Notes: a model not told the origin generated them from the sequence alone. DNA of 57,832 bases from RGIG5681 sp034180345 (GCA_034180345.1 JAXFOQ010000002.1:1-57832), one strand, 5' to 3'; shown: positions 1-9,614, numbered from the stretch's first letter. Made by a program: numbers and translations.

Positions 1-141
1 AAGTACTGGTTCAGTGCCTTCCTTATGGGGTGTATTTTTTGCATAATAAACTGAGTTTGATTTGAGATTATAAACAATATAAGCGAATAATATTAATATT
101 ACGACTATAAATTTAATAACTGTTAATATTTTCTTTTTCAT
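1..141 (-). CDS. small membrane-anchored protein, C-terminus cut by window edge
   Basis: The ATG at 141-139 opens a frame that runs to the window edge without a stop (47 codons visible). The protein starts with three lysines and has one hydrophobic helix at about residues 5-26, followed by a polar segment, so it is probably a signal-anchored or secreted protein. A strong GGAGGA ribosome site lies at the end of the preceding surface-protein gene, whose stop codon is only three bases before this start. The two are therefore almost certainly one transcription unit and translationally coupled. The family cannot be named from the visible part. Confidence 0.6.
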   Translation of the reverse strand, partial: MKKKILTVIKFIVVILILFAYIVYNLKSNSVYYAKNTPHKEGTEPVL

Positions 142-144
142 TTT

Positions 145-3012
145 TTATCTCCTCCATCTCCATAATTTCTTAAAAAAATTACCAACTGGTTTTAATAATT
201 TATTCTTAACAAAATTAACTACTGGTTTAATTATATTTTGACGGACATATTTTACAGTAGATTTTATTGCCTTGTTTATTATCGGCTTAACAATTTTATT
301 GCTAATAAATTTAACCGCAGGTTTAATAACCTTGTTTATAATTGGTTGTATGATCTTTTTATCAATAAATTTAACTGTTGGTTTTATAATCTTTTGTACA
401 ATTGGCTTTACTACATTTTTTAAAACAGGTTTAATAATCTTTTTGTTAATAGGTTGAATTACATTCTTATTAAAAAACTTTGGAATAGGTTCGATAGCAT
501 TATAATATATTTTTTTGCCTGATATATTTAGTATTACTCCACCTAACGCAAGCGAATATCCTGCAAAAATACTAATTAGGTTAAGAATTTTACGCTTGGA
601 CAGCCACGGATCTTTTTCAAGCGGTTTTCCCATCGAGTCAATAGCTTTTAAAACTCCACAAATATATTTTGATGGAAATTTAATAAACTCTTTAAATTCT
701 TTTTTGGATTTTTTTACTAATGCCAATAAAACTAACCCCGCTCCACCCAGTGTGGATGTAGCACTAAAAATATTTAAAAGTTCTTGTTCTTTTTCAGTAA
801 CACCTTTGCCCGCTTGAAGTTTAAGAACCTCCTTGTAAAAACGCCTCCTTTCAATATCGAGATTTTCTATATGATAATACTTTTTAATGGCTTCATCTAA
901 GGTTAAATTCTTAAAGTTAGGATGATAATGAAAAATTATTGTGTCAATATCTGACTTATAATCTTTATCATCAATATTACTTAGAAGATCTCCCGTTAAA
1001 GAGTTGAGTTGAAAAAAGTTATCTTTGGTCGAGTTTTCCCATAAATTACTTATAGAGAATCCTGAAATCCATTTAATGATACCCTTCCATTTTCCACTGT
1101 CCTCTGCAGAGGCGAGTGTTGTTGCTAAATGTGGAAAATCAATACTATAATTTTCAACGCCATGTATATCTTCTAAAAGTTCTTCTATAACAACATAATT
1201 CTTTACATTTGGTTTTTCCCCAAAATCATTAACTTTAGATTGTAATTTATCGTTATGATAAACAGGATATGCAATCGCATTGGCTATTGCATGATTAATT
1301 TTATTTTTATCATTACCGTACTTTTTCTTGGCTTGATTTGCTATTTCATTAATGTAATCTAGGAATTGTTTCTTTTCGTCCTTTGACATCTTTGTATTAA
1401 CTAAAAAAGGGTCACTTTCTTCCTTTTTGGATACTATATAACTAGATTTATTATAAACATCCTTGTTATTGTGATTAGTTTCTACATTTGAAAGTGTTGT
1501 AGAATTTTCTTTTGTATCATCAGTATCTGAAGGGTGATAATTACTGGATGCAGCAACCTTAATCTTCTTGTATACAAAAATATGCTCTGTGTCTTTTGTA
1601 ATTATTCCTTTATACTCGCTTGGAGATTCATAGCCTTTAATCTCTATGGGTTTATAATTAATCTCTTTGCCATCTAAAAATGTATATTTTATTTCACTAG
1701 ATAAAGGTCTTCCGTTTTCGTCAATAAACTTAAATTTTATTTCATATTCAGGTGAATATATAAATTTAACTACTGGATGATAAATATCGCTATCATCTTT
1801 AGTAATATCTATAAGTTTATATTTTGGTATGTCCAAAGATTTGAAAGTATAGCTTTCATCGGTAAATCCTTTAAAAAATTCTTTTGGCTTAAGCTCCTTG
1901 CCCATCTTATCAAGATAATGAACTGTAATATGCTGATTTATCTTAATTAATAGTTTGGCTTGCAGACCACTTCCAAAAATATCATATCTAACAGCTATAG
2001 GATAGTAATAGGAATCATTAACTCTTTCAGGTGCTGGTGAATAAAATACATAATTAAAATTGGATAAAAATCCCGCACCAAGGTATCCGCCCCTTGGAAG
2101 GTTGGCTGATCCATTTAGATTTACAACCCCTTTTGTTGAATCATAAATTATTCCATCCTTCTTCACTAGGTTAGAGCCCTCTGGAATAATTTCAACTATG
2201 TTTGCTAAGTCTGTTTCAACTCCCTGTGCAGAGTCTATATCAGTTGAAATAAAACTTATAATAACTGGTTGTTCCTCTGTTGTTCCGTGCTTTACAATTT
2301 TATAGTGAAGACCTAAATTGCTTGCATTATTATACAATACAGCTATAGAATTGCCTTTAGCTCCTGGAAAGAACTGTTCCCCTATAAACCCAAGTCCTTT
2401 AATTCTGTTATCGTTATATCCTGAATTAGTAGCCCAGTCTTCTTTATCTGAGCCGGTAACAGTCCATATTAAATCAAGGTCAATTCCTGATTTTGTTTTA
2501 CCCACATTAGCAATACGACCTGAATCACCATTATTTATGCTATATGCTTTTATAGCTTTATTTGGGGCTTCTTCCGAAAAAGCAGAGAAATCATAGTCGC
2601 CCAATTCATTTCCCTTTATAATTTCAACAAAAGTTTTATCTGACCAATGCAAACCCTCGGGTGTTAAAAAATGATCATCAGTAAGATTTTCTCCCATCAA
2701 CGCAATCGAAATATCTTTGAAATAACCTATGCCTATTTCCGATTTATTAAATTCCCCCAAAACAACAGCTTCTTCGATGCTCGGTGATTTATTAGTCTTC
2801 TGATTACCGTCTTCCTTTTCTGGTGATTTTGTTAGATTATCACCACTACCAATTGTTGTTCCGTCTTTAACAGTTGGTTGTGTATTTTCCTTAGGTACAT
2901 TACTTAAATCATTCTCTATTGCATATATAATTGGAATTTTTATAATCATCGTCATCAGAATTACTATCAGCATAATTTTGCCGATTATTCTGATATTCTT
3001 ATATCTCATCAT
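145..3012 (-). CDS. large surface protein, MucBP-like repeats, cationic repeat tail
   Basis: About 955 residues. The start is taken as the ATG at 3012, eight bases after AAGGAG; an in-frame GTG at 3015 is an alternative. Order seen: signal peptide (about 1-32); polar Ser/Thr/Lys linker; globular domain (about 85-350) like the adhesin-type N-terminal domains of Gram-positive surface proteins; two MucBP-like modules (about 360-490) of the 'HYLDKMGKEL' and 'FKFIDENGRPL' type; low-complexity Ser/Asn region; helical domain (about 560-740); two hydrophobic segments (about 745-765 and 812-835); and a 108-residue basic tail of Lys-Ile-Ile-Lys-Pro units ending in WRWRR. There is no LPXTG motif, so attachment probably uses the membrane segments. 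An adhesin role is inferred from MucBP; the helical domain and tail could instead belong to a toxin-like effector. It is followed immediately by a small membrane-protein gene. Confidence 0.7.
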   Translation of the reverse strand: MMRYKNIRIIGKIMLIVILMTMIIKIPIIYAIENDLSNVPKENTQPTVKDGTTIGSGDNLTKSPEKEDGNQKTNKSPSIEEAVVLGEFNKSEIGIGYFKDISIALMGENLTDDHFLTPEGLHWSDKTFVEIIKGNELGDYDFSAFSEEAPNKAIKAYSINNGDSGRIANVGKTKSGIDLDLIWTVTGSDKEDWATNSGYNDNRIKGLGFIGEQFFPGAKGNSIAVLYNNASNLGLHYKIVKHGTTEEQPVIISFISTDIDSAQGVETDLANIVEIIPEGSNLVKKDGIIYDSTKGVVNLNGSANLPRGGYLGAGFLSNFNYVFYSPAPERVNDSYYYPIAVRYDIFGSGLQAKLLIKINQHITVHYLDKMGKELKPKEFFKGFTDESYTFKSLDIPKYKLIDITKDDSDIYHPVVKFIYSPEYEIKFKFIDENGRPLSSEIKYTFLDGKEINYKPIEIKGYESPSEYKGIITKDTEHIFVYKKIKVAASSNYHPSDTDDTKENSTTLSNVETNHNNKDVYNKSSYIVSKKEESDPFLVNTKMSKDEKKQFLDYINEIANQAKKKYGNDKNKINHAIANAIAYPVYHNDKLQSKVNDFGEKPNVKNYVVIEELLEDIHGVENYSIDFPHLATTLASAEDSGKWKGIIKWISGFSISNLWENSTKDNFFQLNSLTGDLLSNIDDKDYKSDIDTIIFHYHPNFKNLTLDEAIKKYYHIENLDIERRRFYKEVLKLQAGKGVTEKEQELLNIFSATSTLGGAGLVLLALVKKSKKEFKEFIKFPSKYICGVLKAIDSMGKPLEKDPWLSKRKILNLISIFAGYSLALGGVILNISGKKIYYNAIEPIPKFFNKNVIQPINKKIIKPVLKNVVKPIVQKIIKPTVKFIDKKIIQPIINKVIKPAVKFISNKIVKPIINKAIKSTVKYVRQNIIKPVVNFVKNKLLKPVGNFFKKLWRWRR
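148..471 (-). repeat. tandem repeats encoding the Lys-Ile-Ile-Lys-Pro tail
   Basis: The last 108 codons of the surface-protein gene contain ten units of the form [K/N]-[I/V/L]-[I/V/L]-[K/Q]-P. Spacing is 8 or 12 residues, giving a 20-residue (60-base) higher-order unit seen about two and a half times. The repetition is also visible in the DNA as degenerate direct repeats. The units would place lysines and aliphatic residues at multiples of four, as in an amphipathic helix kinked at each proline. Confidence 0.75.
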
Positions 3013-3015
3013 CAC

Positions 3016-3283
3016 CCTTGCTCCTTATCAATAAATATATCTACATATTGTACCCAAATTCCAAATATTAAAAAAGTTTAAAATTTTAAACTTTTCTAGT
3101 ATTTTGACCAATATATCAATTAACTTATTCAATCACGGTGTTAAGTTTTTCTTCAAGTTCCCTATTTTCTTTCTCTTTGTGTATTACATAATAAAATTAA
3201 TACCCAAAATAAAACCAGCTAAACATGATGTGTACCCAATTTCCTGGACATAAATATTAACTGGTTTTAAATATTTAATAAAA
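3016..3283 (-). other. intergenic region with terminator and a possible decayed small ORF
   Basis: This 268-base gap contains a perfect 24-base palindrome (3072-3095) followed on the minus strand by a T run, which should terminate the pgcA-rhomboid transcript. Beyond it on the minus strand is TACAAT, a plausible -10 for the surface-protein gene. At about 3125-3270 the minus strand reads like a short hydrophobic helix ('TSCLAGFILGINFIM') that would continue, after a frameshift, into a charged coil ('HKEKENRELEEKL'). It has no convincing start and is interrupted, so it is at best a remnant. Confidence 0.35.
3072..3095 (-). terminator. palindromic rho-independent terminator after rhomboid gene
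   Basis: AAAAGTTTAAAA is followed directly by its reverse complement and then by TTTTTTAATA on the minus strand. It lies about 190 bases downstream of the rhomboid stop and upstream of the surface-protein promoter region. The stem is AT-rich, so its strength is uncertain. Confidence 0.5.
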
Positions 3284-3859
3284 CTACTTTAAAATTTTAA
3301 TATGGTTTATTTTCGCCCCTAAAACAGTTCCGCATATACCACCGACAATGTGTCCAAATTGTGATATTTCATCCTGTGTAAAAAGACCTTGATATACTTC
3401 TCTACCGATATAAAGTATAAAAACCAAAATAAAGGTTAATGGTATAGTACCTTCCTTAACGCTGGTAAAAGAAGATAACACAATCATCATAAATACAACA
3501 CCACTAGCACCTAATAAGCTAATGTTTGGAAATAGAATATAAGTTATTATTCCAGTAATAAGTGCTGTAATTAAAATACAGAACACCAAAATTTTAGCAC
3601 CATATCTTTCTTCTAGGGTCGGCCCCAACAATAGGATAAATAGAATATTACCTAATAAATGTTCTATATCTGCATGTCCAAAAATATGGGTAATCATTCT
3701 AATATAAGTTAATGGATTTAATAAACTGGAATGATATACACTAAATATTAATCTATTGCTGATGCCTGAGGTCAAATAATTTAAAACTAGGACAGCAACA
3801 CAAATAAGGACAAAACCAATTGTTATAGGGGCGTTATTATTAATTTTTAAATTTCGCAT
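3284..3859 (-). CDS. rhomboid-family intramembrane serine protease
   Basis: About 191 residues with roughly six hydrophobic segments. The family hallmarks are visible: HLLGN in the second helix (oxyanion/structural residues), the catalytic serine in GASG (about residue 119) and the catalytic histidine in FGHIVGG (about residue 170). Rhomboids cleave membrane-protein substrates within or next to the bilayer; the substrate here is unknown. A TTG at 3868 opens the frame further upstream, but the ATG at 3859 sits right after the pgcA stop (TAATATG), which favours translational coupling to pgcA. No clear Shine-Dalgarno site is seen for either start. Confidence 0.88.
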   Translation of the reverse strand: MRNLKINNNAPITIGFVLICVAVLVLNYLTSGISNRLIFSVYHSSLLNPLTYIRMITHIFGHADIEHLLGNILFILLLGPTLEERYGAKILVFCILITALITGIITYILFPNISLLGASGVVFMMIVLSSFTSVKEGTIPLTFILVFILYIGREVYQGLFTQDEISQFGHIVGGICGTVLGAKINHIKILK

Positions 3860-3860
3860 A

Positions 3861-5585
3861 TTATTCAATTGAATTTAATTCTTTTAAAACAACTTCTTCC
3901 AATGTTCTTAATTTTTCTTTAGACTTAACTTCTTCGCTATCTTTACTATAGCAATAAAGTTTAATCTTCGGTTCAGTTCCTGATGGTCTTAGTGCATACC
4001 AACTTCCATCATCCATAATAAATTTAACCGCATCGGTTTTTTCAATTTCACTCTTAGAAGTAGTGTTGTTAACATAATCATAAACATCACTTGTTAAGTA
4101 ATCAATCTTTTTAACAACCTTCATATCACCATAAACCATTGGGGCATTTTTACGATATTCAACCATCATTCTAGCGATGCGTTGTTGTCCTTCGATACCC
4201 TCTAAAACCAACGAAGTGGTGTTATCGAAATAATATCCGTATTCCTTATATAATTCAAATAATACTTGTTTAAGATTTTTACCCTTATTTTTGTAGTAAG
4301 CGGCTGCTTCACATAAAATCATTGTTGCTGAAACACCATCTTTATCTCTAAGGTATGAGCCAATATTATATCCGATACTTTCTTCATATCCCATAATATA
4401 TTTATATTCTTTGGTTTTATCCCATTCATTTGGTAATGCACAAATATTTTTAAAGCCTGTTAAAACATCAAACATTTTAACTCCGTATTTTTCAGCAATT
4501 GCCCTGCTCATTTCACCTGTTACAATACTCTTAACAATGGCACCATTATTTGGAATTAAACCCTTTTCTTTCATTGAAGATAAAATATAATTGACTAAAA
4601 TTATACCTATTTGGTTACCGTTAAAGGCAAAAATATCATTATTTTCATCAATAATTTCCACCGCCAAACGATCACAGTCAGGATCGGTTGCAATCATTAA
4701 TTCAGAATTGGTTGTTTGTGCCAATTTTTCTGCATATTCAAAAGCCGCATGATCTTCAGGATTTGGATATTTAATAGTTGGGAAGGTTCCATCAGGAAGC
4801 TCTTGTTCCTTAACCACATGAACATTTTTATAGCCCATGCGTTTCAACACTTCGCGACAAGGTATATTACCACAACCATTCAACGGTGTATAGACAATGC
4901 CTATTGATTTATCTGCTTCACAATCATTTAAAGCCATCTTCATTGTTTCTTGATAAAAAGCCTCATCAACTTCTTTATTTATAATAACAATCAAGCCCTT
5001 TTCAACCGCTTCATCAAAAGTTAAATTAATTCTTTCTTCAAATAGATCTAATTTATCAATTTCTCCAAGCACCGCATCAGCAATATCTGATTTAATTTGT
5101 GAACCTTCTTTCCAATAAACTTTATAACCATTATATTCTTTAGGATTATGACTGGCAGTAACATTAATTCCCGCTCCACAACCATAATATCTTACTGCAT
5201 AAGATAATTCTGGTGTTGGGCGCAAAGAATCAAATAAGTATGCCTTAATGCCCATGCTTGCAAGTACTAAAGCACATTCTCTTGCGAAAACATCGGATTT
5301 TATACGACAGTCATGAGCAATTGCCACTCCTTGTTTTGCCACTTCTTTATTTTTCATCACTAAACCTAAGGCTTTGGTTGCTCGACCAATTACATATCTA
5401 TTCATGCGGTTGGTTCCAGCTCCTAATTTTCCTCTAAGTCCAGCAGTACCAAAACTTAAATTCATGTAAAAACGACTTTGAATTTCTGTTTCGTTGTCTT
5501 TAATCTTTAAAAGTTCTTCTTTTAAATCTTGGTCAAGATCTTCAACCTTTAACCATTCATCATATAATTTTAAATAATCTAACAT
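3861..5585 (-). CDS. pgcA: phosphoglucomutase/phosphomannomutase
   Basis: 574 residues, the usual length of the alpha-phosphohexomutase family. The active-site serine loop TASHNP lies near residue 145, the metal-binding loop is DPDCDR, and the phosphate-binding loop near the C-terminus is RPSGTEPKIKLY. The enzyme interconverts glucose-1-phosphate and glucose-6-phosphate (or the mannose equivalents), feeding UDP-glucose, cell-wall polymer and glycolipid synthesis in the cytosol. AAAGGAGGGGAAAATG gives an excellent start. It is followed by the rhomboid gene with almost no gap. PgcA is the Bacillus subtilis name for the closest long-form enzyme; mannose activity cannot be excluded. Confidence 0.92.
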   Translation of the reverse strand: MLDYLKLYDEWLKVEDLDQDLKEELLKIKDNETEIQSRFYMNLSFGTAGLRGKLGAGTNRMNRYVIGRATKALGLVMKNKEVAKQGVAIAHDCRIKSDVFARECALVLASMGIKAYLFDSLRPTPELSYAVRYYGCGAGINVTASHNPKEYNGYKVYWKEGSQIKSDIADAVLGEIDKLDLFEERINLTFDEAVEKGLIVIINKEVDEAFYQETMKMALNDCEADKSIGIVYTPLNGCGNIPCREVLKRMGYKNVHVVKEQELPDGTFPTIKYPNPEDHAAFEYAEKLAQTTNSELMIATDPDCDRLAVEIIDENNDIFAFNGNQIGIILVNYILSSMKEKGLIPNNGAIVKSIVTGEMSRAIAEKYGVKMFDVLTGFKNICALPNEWDKTKEYKYIMGYEESIGYNIGSYLRDKDGVSATMILCEAAAYYKNKGKNLKQVLFELYKEYGYYFDNTTSLVLEGIEGQQRIARMMVEYRKNAPMVYGDMKVVKKIDYLTSDVYDYVNNTTSKSEIEKTDAVKFIMDDGSWYALRPSGTEPKIKLYCYSKDSEEVKSKEKLRTLEEVVLKELNSIE

Positions 5586-5669
5586 TTTCCCCTCCTTTAG
5601 AATATTTTATTTAATGTAATTATTTACACCTAAATTCTAATATAATCTTACCTCATTTGCACTAATTCT

Positions 5670-7160
5670 TTAAATAATAACTTTGATATTATCCTTATGA
5701 TTAATAACCAAATCTTGATGTTTAGTAAGATAATCATAAATCATATGCACCACGCTTTCTTCAATGTTTTTAACAACCTGCATATTTTTAGTCATTTCAA
5801 AATCACCACCGCCAGCGGCACGGTAATTATTCATCACAATCGTATAAGTCTTATTGATGTCTAAATCTTGGCCATCTTTTTGAAGATTAATAATACGACT
5901 ACCCCTAGGGTTCGATACTTTAATAGTATATGATAAACCATCTACCATATCATAATTATAATGTTGTTTTTTAGTAACATAAAAGTCAGGATCTACGACA
6001 ATTTCACCATTTTCAAGAGTAAAATATTCTGCGCACTTTTCTAAAAATAATTTTAAATTTGTAACATCAGTTTTAAGCACAACTAAAGTATTAGGATAAA
6101 CATAGGTACTTGTAAGTTCACGCATTGTTAAATTTTTACTAAAACCCACAGCATCATTAAATAGGGCGACCGCACTAAAATCAGCACCGCTATAATGTAA
6201 TTGAATTTGGTTTAACAATGATACTAATTTATGTTTGCGAAGGCGAGCTTCAAATTCATCTTTAATAAGTAAATCTTCTTTTAAAGTTACAATAGCCTGA
6301 TCCAACCATTTTTGAGTTTTATCTTCAATAGCTTTTAACTTGCTTGTTATTGTTTGATCAACCAAATTATCAGGTTTGATTAATCGGGCATTAATTTTTC
6401 CATCATCAATAATAATTTCTCCAAGATATTCCCCACCCATACCAGGTTGTAATACCTTTACACCATTTACTTCACCTTCAATAACACGGTGTTGATGTCC
6501 TGTTAAAAGAATATCTAAGCCCGCTATTTCTTGGCACATTTGATAGGCCTCATTTTCACCATTTAAAACATCAGTAGGTTTCCCAGTAATTAAGTCCCTT
6601 TCAAAACCACCATGATAAATACCAACAACATAATCGACTTGGTCTTTGATTTTATCAACCTCATCTTTAAGTGTTTCAAAAGCATCTTTTAATTCAACAC
6701 CAACTAAATTTTCTGGTTTTTCCCAATTAATCAAATGTTGCGTACAAACACCAATAATTCCAATTTTTATACCATTTTTGAATTTATGAATAACACTTTT
6801 ACCAAAAGGAAGACCATTTAAACTAATATTTGATGTTAAACAATTAAAGCCTGTTAAATAATCATTAAGATTTTTAAGTCCATAATTAAAATCATGATTA
6901 CCAAGATTTACATAATCCAACAAGGTATGATTAAAGGCTGTTTTAATCGGATTGGCCATTTCATCACTTTGATAATAGTAATCAAGTAATTGACTACCCT
7001 CCAAGACATCGCCATTATCTAAATAAATTGAATTTTCATCATAATTATCTTTAATATAGGCACTCACCTTCGCAAGCCCAAAAGCTCTTTCTTGATTATC
7101 ATGATATTTATATGGATAAATATATCCATGAATATCGCTGGTATAAAAAATTTTAATCAT
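5670..7160 (-). CDS. metallophosphatase/5'-nucleotidase of the UshA/YfkN family
   Basis: About 496 residues. The N-terminal metallophosphoesterase domain has the metal-binding motifs TSDIHGY, LDNGDVLEGS and NLGNHDFNYG, and a GHQH motif near residue 225. The C-terminal half is the 5'-nucleotidase specificity domain ('NNYRAAGGGDF'). Unlike periplasmic UshA there is no signal peptide, so the enzyme is probably cytosolic. Start: the ATG at 7160 has GAGAGG six bases upstream, whereas the ATG at 7166 touches the SD. Likely substrates are nucleoside monophosphates or 2',3'-cyclic nucleotides. It follows the phn transporter genes, suggesting a role in using an imported phosphate ester, but a hairpin lies between them. 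Confidence 0.85.
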   Translation of the reverse strand: MIKIFYTSDIHGYIYPYKYHDNQERAFGLAKVSAYIKDNYDENSIYLDNGDVLEGSQLLDYYYQSDEMANPIKTAFNHTLLDYVNLGNHDFNYGLKNLNDYLTGFNCLTSNISLNGLPFGKSVIHKFKNGIKIGIIGVCTQHLINWEKPENLVGVELKDAFETLKDEVDKIKDQVDYVVGIYHGGFERDLITGKPTDVLNGENEAYQMCQEIAGLDILLTGHQHRVIEGEVNGVKVLQPGMGGEYLGEIIIDDGKINARLIKPDNLVDQTITSKLKAIEDKTQKWLDQAIVTLKEDLLIKDEFEARLRKHKLVSLLNQIQLHYSGADFSAVALFNDAVGFSKNLTMRELTSTYVYPNTLVVLKTDVTNLKLFLEKCAEYFTLENGEIVVDPDFYVTKKQHYNYDMVDGLSYTIKVSNPRGSRIINLQKDGQDLDINKTYTIVMNNYRAAGGGDFEMTKNMQVVKNIEESVVHMIYDYLTKHQDLVINHKDNIKVII

Positions 7161-7186
7161 AAGCATCCTCTCAATCTAAAAGATAA

Positions 7187-7214
7187 TAAAACCTAGGGCT
7201 AATTCTAGGTTTTA
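7187..7214 (-). terminator. hairpin between phnE and the nucleotidase gene
   Basis: TAAAACCTAG (7187-7196) pairs with CTAGGTTTTA (7205-7214) across an 8-base loop, and on the minus strand it is followed by TTATCTTTT. It sits between the last phnE gene and the nucleotidase, so it may end or attenuate the phn transcript. The T tract is interrupted, so read-through is plausible. Confidence 0.55.
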
Positions 7215-7216
7215 TT

Positions 7217-8029
7217 TTAATTACCTCTTGCAAGTTTCGTACGAATTTTTGTACTAAAATATTCAATTATCAACACTAGTAATATTAAACCTGACAAAAA
7301 CGCCCCTACAATTGACCAGCGTCTTCCATCAATTGCTTGTATTAATGGCGCACCAATACCACCCGCACCAACAATACCTAGGGTTGTGGCATCTTTTAGG
7401 TTAATATCAAAACGATAAATAGTTGTGCTGATAAACGAGGCACTTAATTGAGGAATAATTCCATATCTAATTTTTTGAATACCATTTAATCCACAAGCAT
7501 CTAAACTCTCAAGTACCCCTGTATCCAAGTCTTCAATAGCGGTTACATACATTTTAGTAATCATCCCTATCGAACAGATTGTTTGAGTTACAACTCCACA
7601 AAAAGGTCCAGGTCCAGTAACTCTAATCCAAACCAAGGCCCAAACAAGTGCTGGAATTGTTCTAATCAACAATACAATTGAAGTAAATATTTTAGCGATA
7701 TATTTGCCGACAATTTTAGGACTCGATAAAAAACTAAACGGTAGAGCGATAATTGCTCCAAAAATAGTACCTAATATTGCAATAGAAATAGTTTGTAATA
7801 TTAAATACGGAACTTTATCAACCCCAGTAGAAAATAAATAACTTTGATCAGGGTGTAATAAACCATGAAAAATACCTAAAGCTACTTCACTACCCTTTTC
7901 TGTTATTCCTTTAAATTCAATGCCATTAGAACTTAAAACAATAATAAATAGAATAATAAATGTTAACAATAACTTAACAATCCAAAGCTTAGGACGCTTA
8001 TTATACATTTCAACAATTTTATTTTGCAT
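7217..8029 (-). CDS. phnE: phosphonate-type ABC transporter permease (second PhnE)
   Basis: 270 residues with about six transmembrane helices. It carries the binding-protein-dependent permease signature near the C-terminus (TLGIVGAGGIGAPLIQAI), where PhnE proteins contact the ATPase. It is clearly related to the neighbouring permease at 8044-8865, so the channel is probably a PhnE1/PhnE2 heterodimer in the cell membrane. AAAGGGGGGATTTGTTATG supports the start, 15 bases after the upstream permease. Imported substrate inferred: alkylphosphonate, phosphite, phosphate ester or a related anion. Confidence 0.88.
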   Translation of the reverse strand: MQNKIVEMYNKRPKLWIVKLLLTFIILFIIVLSSNGIEFKGITEKGSEVALGIFHGLLHPDQSYLFSTGVDKVPYLILQTISIAILGTIFGAIIALPFSFLSSPKIVGKYIAKIFTSIVLLIRTIPALVWALVWIRVTGPGPFCGVVTQTICSIGMITKMYVTAIEDLDTGVLESLDACGLNGIQKIRYGIIPQLSASFISTTIYRFDINLKDATTLGIVGAGGIGAPLIQAIDGRRWSIVGAFLSGLILLVLIIEYFSTKIRTKLARGN

Positions 8030-8043
8030 AACAAATCCCCCCT

Positions 8044-8865
8044 TTAAGACAACTTGCTTCTTAAATAAGAAGAAAGTAAATCAATCAAAAATACCATTAT
8101 AAACAGTGATAATAACACCGTTCCTAAACTATAATAATCACGCCAACCGATGCGTTCATTAATTAAAATACCAGCACCACCAGCACCAACATAACCTAAT
8201 ATTGAAGCTGCTCTGATATTCATTTCAAAACAATAAAGACAATGTGAAAGATAGGTGGGTAATATCTGTGGTGTGCAAGAAGCTTGAAAGGCTCTGATTT
8301 TAGTAGCCCCCATAGACTCCATAGCTTCAAAAGGACCCATGTCAATAATTTCTATTGATTCAAATAACATTTTAGCAACAATACCAAAGGTAAATATCGC
8401 AATAGAAATCGTTCCTGCAAAGGTACCAAGCCCAAACACAAGAGCAGCAATACTAGCAATAATCAACGTCGGGATTGATCTCACCACACTTAAAATAAAT
8501 CTTACAATTGATAATATAATTCTATTTTTATTAATATTTGATGAGGCAAGTACTGCAAAAGGTAGTGCTAAAAGACAACCTATAATAGTTCCTAACATAC
8601 TCATCTTAACAGTATCAATAAGGGGATTAATAACATTTTTTAAATATGATAAATCAGGTCGAAAAATCTGACTTAAAATAACAGTAAATTCATGAATTCT
8701 TGTTACTAATAAACCGATATTAAATTCAGTAACTTTGATTGAAATAAAAATTACCACCAACACCGCTGCAACAATAAATGGGTTTTTTGAATATGGTTTT
8801 TCAACCACATGACCATTGTTTAATGTTATTTTTCTAGGTTTAAATACACGATTAAATAAATCCAT
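8044..8865 (-). CDS. phnE: phosphonate-type ABC transporter permease (first PhnE)
   Basis: 273 residues, multi-spanning, with the PhnE-type loop ASILGYVGAGGAGILI near the C-terminus. The N-terminal 30 residues are polar and basic (cytosolic side), followed by the first helix. Its start follows the phnC stop by two bases, and the ribosome site lies inside the end of phnC, so the two are translationally coupled. Two PhnE-type permeases side by side are common in Bacillota phn loci. Confidence 0.88.
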   Translation of the reverse strand: MDLFNRVFKPRKITLNNGHVVEKPYSKNPFIVAAVLVVIFISIKVTEFNIGLLVTRIHEFTVILSQIFRPDLSYLKNVINPLIDTVKMSMLGTIIGCLLALPFAVLASSNINKNRIILSIVRFILSVVRSIPTLIIASIAALVFGLGTFAGTISIAIFTFGIVAKMLFESIEIIDMGPFEAMESMGATKIRAFQASCTPQILPTYLSHCLYCFEMNIRAASILGYVGAGGAGILINERIGWRDYYSLGTVLLSLFIMVFLIDLLSSYLRSKLS

Positions 8866-8867
8866 AA

Positions 8868-9614
8868 TTAATCATTTCCTTTTTTATTATAAATTTGATC
8901 TAAAATATCTTGATTAACATTCTTAGCATCACCATCATAGACAATTTCCCCGGCTCTAATACCGATAACACGATCAGCATATTTAAGCGCTAATTCAACA
9001 TGGTGAATATTAATAATTATTGTAATATTCATATCTTTGTTGATGCGTCTAAAATCACTCATAACCACATCCGCCATAATCGGATCAAGTGAAGCCACTG
9101 GCTCATCAGCAAGAATAATCTTAGGGTTTTGATTTAAGGTTCTCGCCAGAGCGACACGCTGTTGTTGTCCACCTGATAATTGATCACACCTTGTATAAGC
9201 CTTATCAAGAATACCAACCTTATCCAAGGTTTCAAGTGCTGATAATTCTTGTTGCTTATTGAAAATACCAAAGAAAGCATTAAAAAACGGCATATCAGGA
9301 ACATTTGAAGATAAAACATTTCTAATAACCGTACTTCTTGATACAAGATTAAATGATTGGAATATCATCCCAACCCTTCTACGAAACCTTCTTAAACTAT
9401 TGCCCTTAAGAGTCATAACATCAACACCATCAACTATAACACTACCATCAGTAACATCATGCATACGATTAACCGTTCTAATCAATGTTGATTTTCCAGC
9501 ACCAGATAAACCAATAACCGCAACAAATTCCCCTTGTTCAATATTTAAATTTACATTTTTTAATCCAATAACGCCATTTGGGTATTTTTTTGTTGCATTT
9601 TTAAATTCAATCAT
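8868..9614 (-). CDS. phnC: phosphonate-type ABC transporter ATPase
   Basis: 248 residues, typical of PhnC. Walker A is GLSGAGKST (about residues 35-43), the ABC signature is LSGGQQQR, Walker B is KIILADEPVASLDP, and the switch histidine is in NIHH. It energises the two PhnE permeases from the cytosolic face. AGAGGTGTAAATAAAATG gives the start. An intrinsic terminator lies between the binding-protein gene and this one, so ATPase and permease levels are probably set lower than that of the binding protein. Confidence 0.92.
   Translation of the reverse strand: MIEFKNATKKYPNGVIGLKNVNLNIEQGEFVAVIGLSGAGKSTLIRTVNRMHDVTDGSVIVDGVDVMTLKGNSLRRFRRRVGMIFQSFNLVSRSTVIRNVLSSNVPDMPFFNAFFGIFNKQQELSALETLDKVGILDKAYTRCDQLSGGQQQRVALARTLNQNPKIILADEPVASLDPIMADVVMSDFRRINKDMNITIIINIHHVELALKYADRVIGIRAGEIVYDGDAKNVNQDILDQIYNKKGND

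Noticed and set aside
238..817. Plus-strand ORFs across the surface-protein tail
   Set aside because: They are antisense shadows of the repeat tail and hydrophobic segments, with no ribosome sites and low-complexity composition.
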